From NCBI GenBank assembly GCA_963977525.1, contig CAXBPC010000006.1, positions 62,001-126,000 of the forward strand: DNA of 64,000 nt, read 5' to 3'. Positions 34,558-43,953 of the stretch are shown in pieces. Position 1 is the first letter of the stretch, and every line of letters begins with the position of its first letter. Below the pieces are notes generated by a model. It did not search any database, had not been told where the DNA came from, and saw nothing but the letters and a program-made list of their open reading frames with translations. The position numbers and the translations under genes are program-made. The stretch is from Ancylomarina sp963977525. Its GTDB lineage: Bacteria; Bacteroidota; Bacteroidia; Bacteroidales; Marinifilaceae.

Positions 34558-37320
34558 TTAGACTACTATATTTACGATTTTTTTAGGGACAATGATCACC
34601 TTTTTAGGGGTTTTACCATCAATCCATTTCTGGGCCTGTTCACATGTCATCACGGCCTGTTCTATTTCATCTTTACTCAGACTCAACGAAAGCTCAAGTA
34701 TGAATCTCATTTTCCCATTAAATGACACAGGATATGAGTAGATATCTTCAACTAAATAGGATTCATTCAATACTGGGAAAGGCGCATCAGTAATACTATT
34801 GGTATTCCCACACAGTTTCCAAAGCTCTTCGGTAATATGTGGTGCAAAAGATGCTAAAAGAGCAAGTAACTCTTCTAAAATCACTTTCTTATTGCATTTC
34901 GCGCTATTTAGCTCATTTACACAAATCATAAATGCCGAGACAGAAGTATTAAACGAGAACCGCTCAATATCTTCCTGAATTTTCTTTATTGATTTATGAA
35001 GAATTTTATATTCAGCCTTAGTTGGTTCATCTGTTGAAATCACAAACTCATTATTATCATTGTGGAATAAACGCCACAACCTCTTCAAGAATTTATGAAC
35101 ACCATCAATTCCATTAGTATCCCATGGTTTTGATGCTTCCAATGGTCCAAGGAACATCTCATACAAACGAAGTGTATCTGCACCATATTCATCAACAATC
35201 ACATCAGGATTGACCACGTTAAACATCGATTTCGACATTTTCTCTACAGCCCACCCACAAATGTATTTACCATCTTCCAATACAAATTCAGCATCAATAT
35301 ACTCAGGCATCCAATTTTTAAAAGCTTCAGTATCTAAAACATCGTTTTTCACAATATTTACATCAACATGAATTTGAGTTGTGTGGTACTCATTTCTCAA
35401 GCCATATGACACATACTTATTTGAATTCTTAATACGATAAACAAAGTTAGAACGACCTTGAATCATACCTTGATTAATCAATTTCTTGAAAGGCTCATTC
35501 TTACAAACTTTACCTATATCGAAAAGGAATTTATTCCAGAATCGAGAATAAATTAAGTGACCAGTAGCATGCTCAGTTCCTCCTATATACAAGTCTACAT
35601 CTTGCCAATACTCGTTTGCCTCCTCAGATACCAAAGCATCATTATTTCGAGGATCCATATAACGTAAGTAATAAGCCGACGATCCAGCAAAACCTGGCAT
35701 AGTATTCAACTCAATAGGATAACCATCTTCAGTCGTCCAATTTGTAGCACGTCCCAATGGTGGCTCACCTGTTTCTGTTGGTAAATATTTATCAACCTCA
35801 GGTAATTCAAGAGGCAATTTATCTGCATCCATCATTTTTGGCATACCATCCTTAAAATAAACTGGGAATGGTTCACCCCAATAACGCTGACGAGAGAAGA
35901 TAGCATCACGCAATCGGAAGTTGATTTTACGCTTACCTAATTCTCTTTCTTCAATTTCGATATTTGCTTTTACGATGGCATCTTTAACATCCAAACCATT
36001 CATAAAATCTGAATTGATCATCTTTCCAGATTTTGCATCATAAGATTCTTCGCTAACATCACCTCCTGATACAACAGGTACAATTGGCAAATCGAATTTT
36101 TTAGCAAAAGCGTAGTCACGACTATCATGAGCAGGAACAGCCATAATAGCACCTGTTCCATATCCAACCAAAACGTAATCACTTATCCATACAGGAATTG
36201 CTTCTCCTGAAAATGGATGTATAGCATATGAGCCTGTAAATTCACCACTAACCGTCTTAACATCGGCCATACGTTCTCTTTCAGTACGCTTTTTAGTAGC
36301 TGCAATATAAGCTGCAATTTTTTCTCTATATTCTGGAGTTGTTAATTGGTCTACTAACTCACTTTCTGGAGCCAAAACCATAAAACTAACTCCGTAAATC
36401 GTATCCGGTCTGGTTGTAAAAACCGTCATACGTACATCAGAATCCTTCACCATAAAGTCCATCTCTGCACCTTCCGAACGACCAATCCAGTTACGCTGAA
36501 TTTCTTTTAATGAATCAGTCCACTCAAGACTCTCCATATCTTCAAGTAAACGCTTTGCATAAGCAGATACTCTTAGAGACCATTGACGCATTTTTTTCTG
36601 CTCGACTGGATGACCTCCTCTTACAGATAAACCTTCCCTAATTTCATCATTTGCTAAAACTGTTCCTAACTTAGGACACCAGTTTACCATAGTATTAGCA
36701 AGATAAGCTAAACGGTAATTCAACAGAATAGTATCTTGCTCTTTTTCATTTAAAGTATTCCACTCCTCAGCCGTAAAAATATCTTCTTGAGATGTTGAAG
36801 CATCAACATTAAAATTTCCTTTGGTTTGAAATTCGATTACCAAATCAGAAATAGCTTCAGCTTTTTGAGTCTTATTGTTGAAGTAATGTTTGAACATTTC
36901 AACAAAAGCCCACTGAGTCCACTTATAATATTCAGGATCGGAAGTACGAACTTCTCTATCCCAATCGTAAGAAAATCCAATTTTATCTAACTGCTGACGA
37001 TATCTTTTTATATTGACTTCAGTAGTTATAGCAGGATGCTGTCCTGTTTGAATCGCGTATTGCTCCGCAGGCAAACCATAAGCATCGTAGCCCATTGGGT
37101 GTAATACATTAAAACCTTTTAAACGTTTGTAGCGAGAATATATATCAGAAGCAATATAGCCAAGTGGGTGACCAACATGTAATCCAGCACCCGATGGGTA
37201 AGGGAACATATCGAGCACATAAAATTTTGGTTTACTTGTATCAACATCAACTTTATAAGTCTTGTTATCTACCCAAAACTTCTGCCACTTTTGTTCTATT
37301 TCTTTAAAATTGTATTCCAT
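34558..37320 (-). CDS. leuS: Leucyl-tRNA synthetase
   Basis: Class-I aminoacyl-tRNA synthetase charging tRNA-Leu. The 920-residue protein has the HIGH-type motif GAGLHVGHPLGY near residue 45, the CP1 editing domain (VFTTRPDTIYGVSFM, YGTGAIMAVPAHDSRD) and the KMSKS motif near residue 692. The minus-strand frame continues two codons upstream to a TTG, but the ATG at 37320 gives the standard MEYNFKEIEQKWQKFW start. Length is slightly above the bacterial average because of inserts in the catalytic core. Confidence 0.97.
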   Translation of the reverse strand: MEYNFKEIEQKWQKFWVDNKTYKVDVDTSKPKFYVLDMFPYPSGAGLHVGHPLGYIASDIYSRYKRLKGFNVLHPMGYDAYGLPAEQYAIQTGQHPAITTEVNIKRYRQQLDKIGFSYDWDREVRTSDPEYYKWTQWAFVEMFKHYFNNKTQKAEAISDLVIEFQTKGNFNVDASTSQEDIFTAEEWNTLNEKEQDTILLNYRLAYLANTMVNWCPKLGTVLANDEIREGLSVRGGHPVEQKKMRQWSLRVSAYAKRLLEDMESLEWTDSLKEIQRNWIGRSEGAEMDFMVKDSDVRMTVFTTRPDTIYGVSFMVLAPESELVDQLTTPEYREKIAAYIAATKKRTERERMADVKTVSGEFTGSYAIHPFSGEAIPVWISDYVLVGYGTGAIMAVPAHDSRDYAFAKKFDLPIVPVVSGGDVSEESYDAKSGKMINSDFMNGLDVKDAIVKANIEIEERELGKRKINFRLRDAIFSRQRYWGEPFPVYFKDGMPKMMDADKLPLELPEVDKYLPTETGEPPLGRATNWTTEDGYPIELNTMPGFAGSSAYYLRYMDPRNNDALVSEEANEYWQDVDLYIGGTEHATGHLIYSRFWNKFLFDIGKVCKNEPFKKLINQGMIQGRSNFVYRIKNSNKYVSYGLRNEYHTTQIHVDVNIVKNDVLDTEAFKNWMPEYIDAEFVLEDGKYICGWAVEKMSKSMFNVVNPDVIVDEYGADTLRLYEMFLGPLEASKPWDTNGIDGVHKFLKRLWRLFHNDNNEFVISTDEPTKAEYKILHKSIKKIQEDIERFSFNTSVSAFMICVNELNSAKCNKKVILEELLALLASFAPHITEELWKLCGNTNSITDAPFPVLNESYLVEDIYSYPVSFNGKMRFILELSLSLSKDEIEQAVMTCEQAQKWIDGKTPKKVIIVPKKIVNIVV

Positions 37321-37488
37321 GTTCAATAGCTAATTAGATATGAATGCCGATTTAATCGGGACAAGACATCCTAGAGTCCTAGTAATTCTAATACTTATCT
37401 GATTGATAAATAAACGATCTGGATTTTCTTTTAGCTAACATCAATTGTTTCAGATGCAAAACTTAAAATCCAATTCCTCATTAATCCG

Positions 37489-37496
37489 CAAAATTA
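37489..37496 (-). promoter_or_regulatory. Putative -7 element of leuS
   Basis: Minus strand TAATTTTG matches TAnnTTTG, about 170 bases before the leuS start. No good -33 element found. Confidence 0.35.
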
Positions 37497-37645
37497 GCAA
37501 AAGTTTGAAATAAATTAGGCCTTTATTCTAGGAAAGAGAAATTATTATATTTTGTCTATTAAGGCTTTAGCTAATCTGGAGTTGATTTTTGCAAATCATC
37601 AGACAAGCTAGAAGTCATTTTCAATAAATAATTAGATTAATTTTC

Positions 37646-37653
37646 TAAATTTG
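37646..37653 (+). promoter_or_regulatory. Putative -7 element of the tRNA gene
   Basis: TAAATTTG matches TAnnTTTG and ends 10 bases before the mature tRNA start, the spacing expected for a short-leader tRNA transcript. Confidence 0.5.
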
Positions 37654-37663
37654 TTAGTGAAAT

Positions 37664-37737
37664 GGCTCCATAGTTCAGCTGAATAGAACGTCAGATTCCG
37701 GTTCTGAAGGTCATGGGTTTGAATCCCATTGGAGTCA
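37664..37737 (+). tRNA. tRNA-Arg (anticodon CCG)
   Basis: 74-base cloverleaf: acceptor GGCTCCA/TGGAGTC with one G-T pair, D stem GTTC/GAAC, anticodon stem TCAGA/TCTGA with loop TTCCGGT giving anticodon CCG (codon CGG), and T arm ATGGG-TTTGAAT-CCCAT. The discriminator is A and CCA is not encoded. A terminator hairpin follows within 10 bases. It is a single-gene transcript. Confidence 0.95.
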
Positions 37738-37743
37738 CATAAA

Positions 37744-37778
37744 AAAAGCTCGAAGTAATAACTTCGAGCTTTTCTATT
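37744..37778 (+). terminator. Terminator of tRNA-Arg
   Basis: AAAAGCTCGAAGT (37744-37756), loop AATA, ACTTCGAGCTTTT (37761-37773). Perfect 13-bp stem. Confidence 0.9.
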
Positions 37779-37796
37779 TCCATACTTGGTTACAAA

Positions 37797-37824
37797 AAAA
37801 AGGAGTCCTTGTGGACTCCTTTTT
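37797..37824 (-). terminator. Terminator of the exbB/exbD cluster
   Basis: AAAAAGGAGTCC / GGACTCCTTTTT with loop TTGT, A-run and T-run on opposite sides so it can work in both directions. It lies 22 bases beyond the last exbD stop. Confidence 0.9.
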
Positions 37825-37845
37825 AAATATATATCGAATAATAAA

Positions 37846-38313
37846 TTATTCTCCGGTTTGTCTAGTTGAATAGTTCAACTTAAGTGAACTCGCTTTTCTA
37901 AGTTCCTGCTTAATGTCAGTGATAATACCCATTTTAGTGTATTGATCAACCTTCAAAGAAGTAGTTAACTTATTACGCAATTCTTCTTTTCTCGATTCAC
38001 GTTCTGAAGCGATAAAAGCTTGAATATCTTCAACTGTTGCAAATTGGTCATTCAACTGGATACGAGGCATAGTTCCGTATGTTTTCTGGAACTTTCTCAT
38101 AGGTACACCTACATAGATGTTACTTACAAGATCCTTTTTCTCCAATTTAGTTACCTCTTTCGCTTCAGGAACCATAATATCTACATTTAAGTCAACTTCT
38201 CTCATAGTTGTAGCAACCATAAAGAAGAATAACAACATAAATACGATATCAGGAAGAGAAGCTGTTGATATGGCCGGTAAATCTTTCTTACCGTCTTTTC
38301 TAAACTTTGACAT
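37846..38313 (-). CDS. ExbD/TolR-family biopolymer transport protein (second copy)
   Basis: A 155-residue single-pass inner-membrane protein: cytoplasmic start KFRKDGKKDLPAISTASLPD, one membrane helix (IVFMLLFFFMVATTM) with the Asp that takes part in the proton path just before it, and a periplasmic domain. It forms the proton-driven motor with ExbB that energises TonB. It starts directly next to the stop of the other exbD. Confidence 0.93.
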   Translation of the reverse strand: MSKFRKDGKKDLPAISTASLPDIVFMLLFFFMVATTMREVDLNVDIMVPEAKEVTKLEKKDLVSNIYVGVPMRKFQKTYGTMPRIQLNDQFATVEDIQAFIASERESRKEELRNKLTTSLKVDQYTKMGIITDIKQELRKASSLKLNYSTRQTGE

Positions 38314-38889
38314 TTATTTTCCTCCTGTATTTCTTGGTTCTGCTTCAGAAATCTGTACTGGGACATATTTTCTAACCGCTGCTTGCTGATCTGCATTAAG
38401 CTCGGCATATTTCTTACCCCATTGTTGCGCTGACTTATCATCTCTTAACTCACGAGAAGCTGCAACAAGTTCATCCTGAACGCGAATATACGTTTCATAT
38501 TTTGTTCCTCGGTCATTCTGTAACGAAATCAACCCCTTAGAAACCATTACGTCACCAAAAAATGGTACGTTTTTTAGGCCTTTCTCAGGAAGTGTCTGAC
38601 TGTTTGTTGGGTTCAAGAAAAACTCTTTAGTCTTATCACGTAATTGTGAAATACTAAGAACCTCTCCGTTTACCAACAACTCGTTGTTACGGTTCACCAA
38701 AATGGACAAAACATTACGTTGTTTAACCTTAACATCATCATTCTGTTGTTCATCTTCTGGAATAGGTGGCAACTTTTTGTAGATACCTGTATCTACATCC
38801 ATTGTAGTTGTCACCAAGAAGAAAATAAGCAACAAGAAAGCGATATCGGCCATCGAACTCGAATTTATCTCTGGTGTTTTTCTTGCCAT
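38314..38889 (-). CDS. ExbD/TolR-family biopolymer transport protein (first copy)
   Basis: A 191-residue ExbD paralogue: RKTPEINSSSMADIAFLLLIFFLVTTTMD with the conserved Asp in the membrane segment, then a periplasmic domain that is longer than usual, containing an insert with EKGLKNVPFFGDVM. Two unlike ExbD proteins with one ExbB is the normal Bacteroidota arrangement. Confidence 0.93.
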   Translation of the reverse strand: MARKTPEINSSSMADIAFLLLIFFLVTTTMDVDTGIYKKLPPIPEDEQQNDDVKVKQRNVLSILVNRNNELLVNGEVLSISQLRDKTKEFFLNPTNSQTLPEKGLKNVPFFGDVMVSKGLISLQNDRGTKYETYIRVQDELVAASRELRDDKSAQQWGKKYAELNADQQAAVRKYVPVQISEAEPRNTGGK

Positions 38890-38938
38890 AATATTAATTT
38901 CTTAAAATTTACAATTCGAAATCAATCGAATCTTTGTC

Positions 38939-39388
38939 TTATCGTAATTTTCTTAGAGTCTCTGTCACTACTATTGACAGAATAGCTCCAACACCTAAAA
39001 TATACATAGCATATAAAATAGTGTCAGCAAACTTTAACGAACCTACATTATTGTCTTCTCCAGTATAACCAGGAAGATTTAGCAATGTACCGTCAGATAA
39101 AGAATAAGCTATCAAGATAATTAGTCCAAGACCAGCAAGTCCAGCTAATCCTTTAATTGCTCCTTTTGGATCTGCTACTATCTGAAGAACAGGGAACAAT
39201 ACTGATAAGCCAACAGTGATATAGAACAATGCCTTAGCCCAATATATCAACGAATCGGTATAAACCGGTGTTTGATAAGCTTGGTTTGGCACCTCTCCAC
39301 CAAAGTAAAACATGGCTACAAAAACAACTGTAAGACCAAGCATTACATAGGTAAGAATATTTAAATATTTACTCAATGTATTTGACAT
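38939..39388 (-). CDS. Conserved membrane protein of the ExbB-ExbD cluster
   Basis: A 149-residue protein with four predicted membrane segments (near 10-30, 48-66, 80-98 and 122-142), one containing the glycine-rich IKGLAGLAGLGLIILIAY. It sits between exbB and exbD, 9 bases after exbB, as in many relatives. Its function in the motor complex is unknown. Confidence 0.85.
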   Translation of the reverse strand: MSNTLSKYLNILTYVMLGLTVVFVAMFYFGGEVPNQAYQTPVYTDSLIYWAKALFYITVGLSVLFPVLQIVADPKGAIKGLAGLAGLGLIILIAYSLSDGTLLNLPGYTGEDNNVGSLKFADTILYAMYILGVGAILSIVVTETLRKLR

Positions 39389-39397
39389 AGTCGGAAA

Positions 39398-40243
39398 TTA
39401 TTTTTTCAAGTTGTATTTTACTAGGATATCAAGAAGAGAAATAGATGCATCTTCCATGTTGTTTACAATACTATCAATTTTAGAAGTACAGTAGTTATAG
39501 AATACCTGAAGAATCATCGCAACGATCAAACCAGATACAGTTGTAATCAAGGCAACTTTAATACCACCAGCTACAGCTGCAGGAGAAATAGTACCCATTG
39601 ACTGAATAGAGTCAAATGCACCAATCATACCGATTACTGTTCCCATAAATCCTAACATAGGAGCAAGACCAATCATCAATGAAATCCAAGAAAGACCTTT
39701 TTCTAAAAGACCCATTTGAACTGAACCGTAAGCGATTACTGACTTCTCAACAACCTCTACACCTTCATCTATACGATCAAGACCTTGATAGAAGATACTA
39801 GCGATAGGACCGCGAGTGTTTCTACAAACTTCTTTAGCAGCATCAACACCACCATTATTCAACGCTTCTTCTAAGCTAGCAATTAGTTTCTTAGTGTTTG
39901 TAGTTGACATGTTCAAATAGATAATTCTCTCAATACAAAGAGCCAAACCTAAGATTAATGTTAACAACACAAAACTCATAAACATCGCACCACCTTGGAT
40001 GAATTGTTTTTTTACTACTGCGTGGAAGGAAGTACTTTCAACTTCTTCTTCAACAACAGCTTCTTCAACAACAGTTTCTTCAACTTCTTCAGCAGCAACT
40101 TCTGCAACTTCCTCAGTTGTTTCATCCTGAGTATCTACGGTAGCTTCGGTAGCTTCAGCTGTCTCATCTTGAGCAACTGCATTGAATGATGCTCCAAAAT
40201 TCAGCATCCCGATAACTGCTATAAATGCAAATAATTTTTTCAT
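39398..40243 (-). CDS. ExbB/MotA/TolQ-family proton channel protein with acidic N-terminal extension
   Basis: A 281-residue protein: a signal-like hydrophobic N-terminus (MKKLFAFIAVIGMLNFG), an Ala/Glu/Val/Thr-rich acidic stretch at about 25-70, then the ExbB core with three membrane segments. The core includes GLAPMLGFMGTVIGMIGAFD and PAAVAGGIKVALITTVSGLIVA. The core drives TonB together with the two ExbD proteins. The acidic stretch is low-complexity and encoded by imperfect CTTCAACAA-type repeats. First gene of the four-gene cluster. Confidence 0.93.
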   Translation of the reverse strand: MKKLFAFIAVIGMLNFGASFNAVAQDETAEATEATVDTQDETTEEVAEVAAEEVEETVVEEAVVEEEVESTSFHAVVKKQFIQGGAMFMSFVLLTLILGLALCIERIIYLNMSTTNTKKLIASLEEALNNGGVDAAKEVCRNTRGPIASIFYQGLDRIDEGVEVVEKSVIAYGSVQMGLLEKGLSWISLMIGLAPMLGFMGTVIGMIGAFDSIQSMGTISPAAVAGGIKVALITTVSGLIVAMILQVFYNYCTSKIDSIVNNMEDASISLLDILVKYNLKK

Positions 40244-40457
40244 AGTCTGTTTTCAAATTTTAATTAACGAAATTATTTTTTACAAAATTAAACGGTTACA
40301 TTAAACAATAACTAATTAACAATAATCAATTATTTTTTCTTTTTAAAGAACGAGTCAAAACCTCTTATATTATCTACATCTCACTCCTTTTCTTATGTAA
40401 TGTAAGATGGTTTTAACAGTGCACCAAATTACTAAAAAAAAGTGAAAAACAAATTTT

Positions 40458-41480
40458 CTATCGGCATAATTCGCCTTTAATGGACTTATTTAAAAAGAAT
40501 TTTATCTTATCTGAATTAAGCTCCTGCCCAAGCAAAAACATTAACTTAGTAATAGCTCCTTCTGTTGTAATGTCATAGCCACTTACAACCCCCATTTCTC
40601 GCAGAGCAACACTTGTTTCATATAAGCCCATATCAACGCTTCCCGAAGGACACTGAGTGATATTATAAACAATGATTCCTCTTTCAATTGCCTCCTTAAT
40701 TGAATCTACAAACCACGCATCTGTTGGTGCATTACCTGCACCATATGTCTCCATAACTACTGCGCGCAATCCTTCAATATTCAAAATAGCATCCACAGTC
40801 TGCTTATTTATACCAGGAAACATTTTCAAAATAGCAATATTCGTATCTAAATTGGTATTAATACTAAACATGCCGTCCGAAATACTTCGAATTGCAGTAT
40901 GATTGTAGTGAATATTGATACCCACTTTAGCAAGGTCAGGGTAATTATAAGAATAAAAAGCGTTGAAATATTCTGCGTTGTGTTTCGTTGTGCGATTTCC
41001 TCTAAATAATTTATTCTCAAAAAGCACACAAACTTCTGGTACAATTGCTCTACCATCCTTATAATCGGCAGCAATCTCTATTGCAGTAATTAAATTTTCT
41101 TTTCCATCAGTACGTAACACCCCAATTGGCAACTGTGAACCCGTAAACACAACAGGTTTGTCAAGATTTTCAAGCATGAAGCTTAAAGCAGAAGCTGAAT
41201 AAGACATCGTGTCCGTTCCGTGAAGAATAACAAAGCCTTCATACTTCTCATAGTTTTCTTTAATCAAACTTGCAATCTTAATCCAAACCTCTGGATTAAG
41301 ATTAGATGAATCGATAAGTGGATCGAAAGCTATAGATGTTAACTCAAATCCAAAGTCATTAAGTTCAGGAACTTGTTTTAAGATATGATCAAAATCGAAA
41401 GGTTTTAAAGAACCATTCACAGGATCTTTAACCATTCCAATAGTACCTCCAGTATAGATTATTAAAATTGAAGTCTTCAT
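40458..41480 (-). CDS. ansA: Type I L-asparaginase
   Basis: Cytoplasmic amidohydrolase, 340 residues from the ATG at 41480 (another ATG four codons upstream is possible). Catalytic threonines lie in IIYTGGTIGMV and in VILHGTDTMSYSASAL; FTGSQLPIGVLRTDGKENL and ITQCPSGSVDMGLY are also family-typical. There is no signal peptide, consistent with type I. It stands alone between exbB and tatD. Confidence 0.93.
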   Translation of the reverse strand: MKTSILIIYTGGTIGMVKDPVNGSLKPFDFDHILKQVPELNDFGFELTSIAFDPLIDSSNLNPEVWIKIASLIKENYEKYEGFVILHGTDTMSYSASALSFMLENLDKPVVFTGSQLPIGVLRTDGKENLITAIEIAADYKDGRAIVPEVCVLFENKLFRGNRTTKHNAEYFNAFYSYNYPDLAKVGINIHYNHTAIRSISDGMFSINTNLDTNIAILKMFPGINKQTVDAILNIEGLRAVVMETYGAGNAPTDAWFVDSIKEAIERGIIVYNITQCPSGSVDMGLYETSVALREMGVVSGYDITTEGAITKLMFLLGQELNSDKIKFFLNKSIKGELCR

Positions 41481-41558
41481 ATGCTTATACATTTCTTTTT
41501 TTTGACATGCCGATTAGAATCGGATAATAATAACTTTAACAGATCCTCTAACTCATAT

Positions 41559-42326
41559 CTAAACCTTAAATAGATTTTGAGCATTTCGACTTGTTATTTC
41601 TGCCACCTCTTCGAGAGATAAATTATGAATCTCAGCGAGCTTCATTGCTATTAATGCAACATAGGCTGATTCGTTTCTTTTTCCCCTTTTTGGTGTGGGT
41701 GCCAAATATGGAGAATCAGTCTCCAAAATTAGATGTTTTGTGTCAATATCCTTAACAACTTTATCTAATCCTGAATTTTTGAATGTCAGAATTCCATTTA
41801 ACCCTAACAAGAATCCCATATCAATAGCCTTATTAGCTTGTTCCAGATTTCCAGTGAAAGAATGGAATACGCCTTTTAAGCTTTTAGATTTAAAAGATTC
41901 TAAAACTTCAAAAATTTCAGAGAATGATTCACGAGCATGAATAACAACAGGTAATTCTCTTTCAATAGCCCAGTTTAATTGTTCTTGAAAAACAAACTGC
42001 TGCTCTTTCAAGAAAGTTTTATCCCAATATAAATCGATACCAATTTCACCAATTGCAATAAATTTTTCTTCATCGAGCCATTTTTTACAAATCGCTAATT
42101 CATCTTCATAGTTTTCCTTAACTGATGTAGGATGCAAACCCATCATCGGCAAACAAAAACCAGGATAATCTTTCACCAACTTAAACATTGGCTCAATAGA
42201 TTCAGAATCAATATTGGGCAAGAAAATCTGTCCAACATTAGCATCTTTTGCTCGCTGAATTGCTTCAGCAATATCCTCATCAAAAGCCTCTGAATATATA
42301 TGCGAATGTGTATCGATTAGCTTCAT
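41559..42326 (-). CDS. TatD-family metal-dependent hydrolase
   Basis: TIM-barrel metallohydrolase of the YcfH/TatD group (DNase-like), 255 residues from the ATG at 42326; an upstream TTG in frame is unlikely. Metal ligands are visible in LIDTHSHIY, AIGEIGIDLYWD, VVIHARES, GVFHSFTG and LETDSPYLAP. These enzymes are 3'-5' exonucleases or quality-control nucleases. Single gene downstream of gdhA's terminator. Confidence 0.94.
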   Translation of the reverse strand: MKLIDTHSHIYSEAFDEDIAEAIQRAKDANVGQIFLPNIDSESIEPMFKLVKDYPGFCLPMMGLHPTSVKENYEDELAICKKWLDEEKFIAIGEIGIDLYWDKTFLKEQQFVFQEQLNWAIERELPVVIHARESFSEIFEVLESFKSKSLKGVFHSFTGNLEQANKAIDMGFLLGLNGILTFKNSGLDKVVKDIDTKHLILETDSPYLAPTPKRGKRNESAYVALIAMKLAEIHNLSLEEVAEITSRNAQNLFKV

Positions 42327-42362
42327 AGCAAAGTTGTCTTTCAAAAAAATCTTTATTGTAAT

Positions 42363-42386
42363 AAAAAAAGCCGGCTTAGGCCGGCT
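42363..42386 (-). terminator. Terminator of gdhA
   Basis: AGCCGGC / GCCGGCT with loop TTAG (42369-42386) and a minus-strand T-run of seven. Confidence 0.9.
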
Positions 42387-42413
42387 CTTTTTTATATTTA
42401 AAGCGTTAGAAGA

Positions 42414-43748
42414 TTATACACATCCTTGAGCTACCATTGCTTCAGCAACTTTTACGAAGCCTCCAATGTTTGCACCATTTACGTAGTTAATCTTACCATC
42501 TTTTTTACCGAATTTAGCACATGTATCGTGAATATCTTTCATGATACGAGCTAGTTTCTCATCAACTTCTTCAGCAGTCCAGCTGAAACGTAGTGAGTTT
42601 TGTGACATTTCAAGACCTGAAACAGCAACACCACCAGCATTAGCAGCTTTACCAGGAGCAAATGCAGAAGCACCAATTAGGTAAGCAACAGCATCAGCAG
42701 TACAACCCATATTAGATGTCTCAACAACATACTTACATCCGTTTGATACAAGTAGCTTAGCATCTTCTTCGTTCAATTCGTTCTGAATTGCACAAGGGAA
42801 AGCCATATCTACTTTTGCACCCCAAGGCTTCTGACCTGCGAAGAATTCAGCACCGAATTTCTCAGCGTAAGGAGCTACAACATCGTTGTTTGAAGCACGA
42901 AGATCCAATAAGTAATCAATCTTCTCTGCATCTAAACCTTCTTTGTCGTATACATATCCATCAGGACCTGAAATAGTAACAACTTTAGCACCAAGCTCAA
43001 CTAATTTAAGAGCAGCACCCCAAGTTACATTACCGAAACCTGAAAGAGCAACAGTTTTACCTTTTAAAGTCTCTTTGTTTTCAGCAACCATATGCTGAGC
43101 AAAATAAACAGCACCAAAACCAGTAGCTTCAGGACGGATTAAAGAACCACCGAACTCAAGTGGCTTACCAGTTAATACACCAGTAAACTCGTTACGAATT
43201 CTCTTGTACTGTCCGAAAAGGTATCCGATCTCGCGACCACCTACTCCGATATCACCAGCAGGAATGTCAGTGTTAGGACCGATATGCTTACACAACTCAG
43301 TCATAAAACTTTGACAGAAACGCATAATTTCGTTATCTGATCTTCCTTTAGTATTAAAGTCAGAACCACCTTTACCGCCACCCATAGGTAGAGTAGTTAA
43401 AGAGTTCTTGAAAGTTTGTTCGAAACCTAAGAATTTAAGAGCACTTAGAGTTACAGAAGGGTGAAAACGTAAACCACCTTTGTAAGGTCCGATTGCAGAG
43501 TTAAACTCAACACGGTATCCACGGTTAATCTCTACTTCGCCATTATCATTAAACCAAGGCACTCGGAACATGATAGTACGTTCTGGCTCACACATTTTCT
43601 CAAGAATCTTAGCATTCTTGTATTTAGGATTAGAATCGTAAGTTTCCCATACAGATTCTACTACTTCTTGTGCAGCCTGGTGAAATTCTGCTTCACCTGG
43701 AGTCTTACCCTTAAGGGCTTCCATGAATTCATTAATCTTCGCTTCCAT
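42414..43748 (-). CDS. gdhA: Glutamate dehydrogenase, probably NADP-specific
   Basis: Interconverts 2-oxoglutarate plus ammonia and glutamate. The 444-residue protein has the substrate-binding segment GPYKGGLRFHPSV, the active-site lysine in LPMGGGKGG, the Rossmann motif VALSGFGNVTWGAA, and the end NGANIGGFVKVAEAM. Size and N-terminus fit the hexameric small GDH that is usually NADP-linked. The ATG at 43748 is preferred over an in-frame TTG two codons earlier. It has its own promoter-like element and terminator. Confidence 0.95.
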   Translation of the reverse strand: MEAKINEFMEALKGKTPGEAEFHQAAQEVVESVWETYDSNPKYKNAKILEKMCEPERTIMFRVPWFNDNGEVEINRGYRVEFNSAIGPYKGGLRFHPSVTLSALKFLGFEQTFKNSLTTLPMGGGKGGSDFNTKGRSDNEIMRFCQSFMTELCKHIGPNTDIPAGDIGVGGREIGYLFGQYKRIRNEFTGVLTGKPLEFGGSLIRPEATGFGAVYFAQHMVAENKETLKGKTVALSGFGNVTWGAALKLVELGAKVVTISGPDGYVYDKEGLDAEKIDYLLDLRASNNDVVAPYAEKFGAEFFAGQKPWGAKVDMAFPCAIQNELNEEDAKLLVSNGCKYVVETSNMGCTADAVAYLIGASAFAPGKAANAGGVAVSGLEMSQNSLRFSWTAEEVDEKLARIMKDIHDTCAKFGKKDGKINYVNGANIGGFVKVAEAMVAQGCV

Positions 43749-43810
43749 GTCCAAAATATGTTATGAAATTAAAATAAGATTGTTGTGATACAATTGTTAA
43801 TATTTTGGTT

Positions 43811-43839
43811 CAAATGTATATAAATTTTAAGAATCTCAA
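43811..43839 (-). promoter_or_regulatory. Putative gdhA promoter
   Basis: On the minus strand TTG, 18 bases, then TACATTTG (plus-strand CAA at 43837-43839 and CAAATGTA at 43811-43818), close to the TTG-N19-TAnnTTTG pattern; about 60 bases before the ATG. Confidence 0.5.
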
Positions 43840-43953
43840 TTTATTTTAGTAAAAAAATTCAAACGTTTTAAAAAACGCTTCCCTTCTGACTATCAGTAAA
43901 TTACAAAATACAAAATTCTGCTCTACAACATTAGCCAAAAAAAAAAAGATTTT

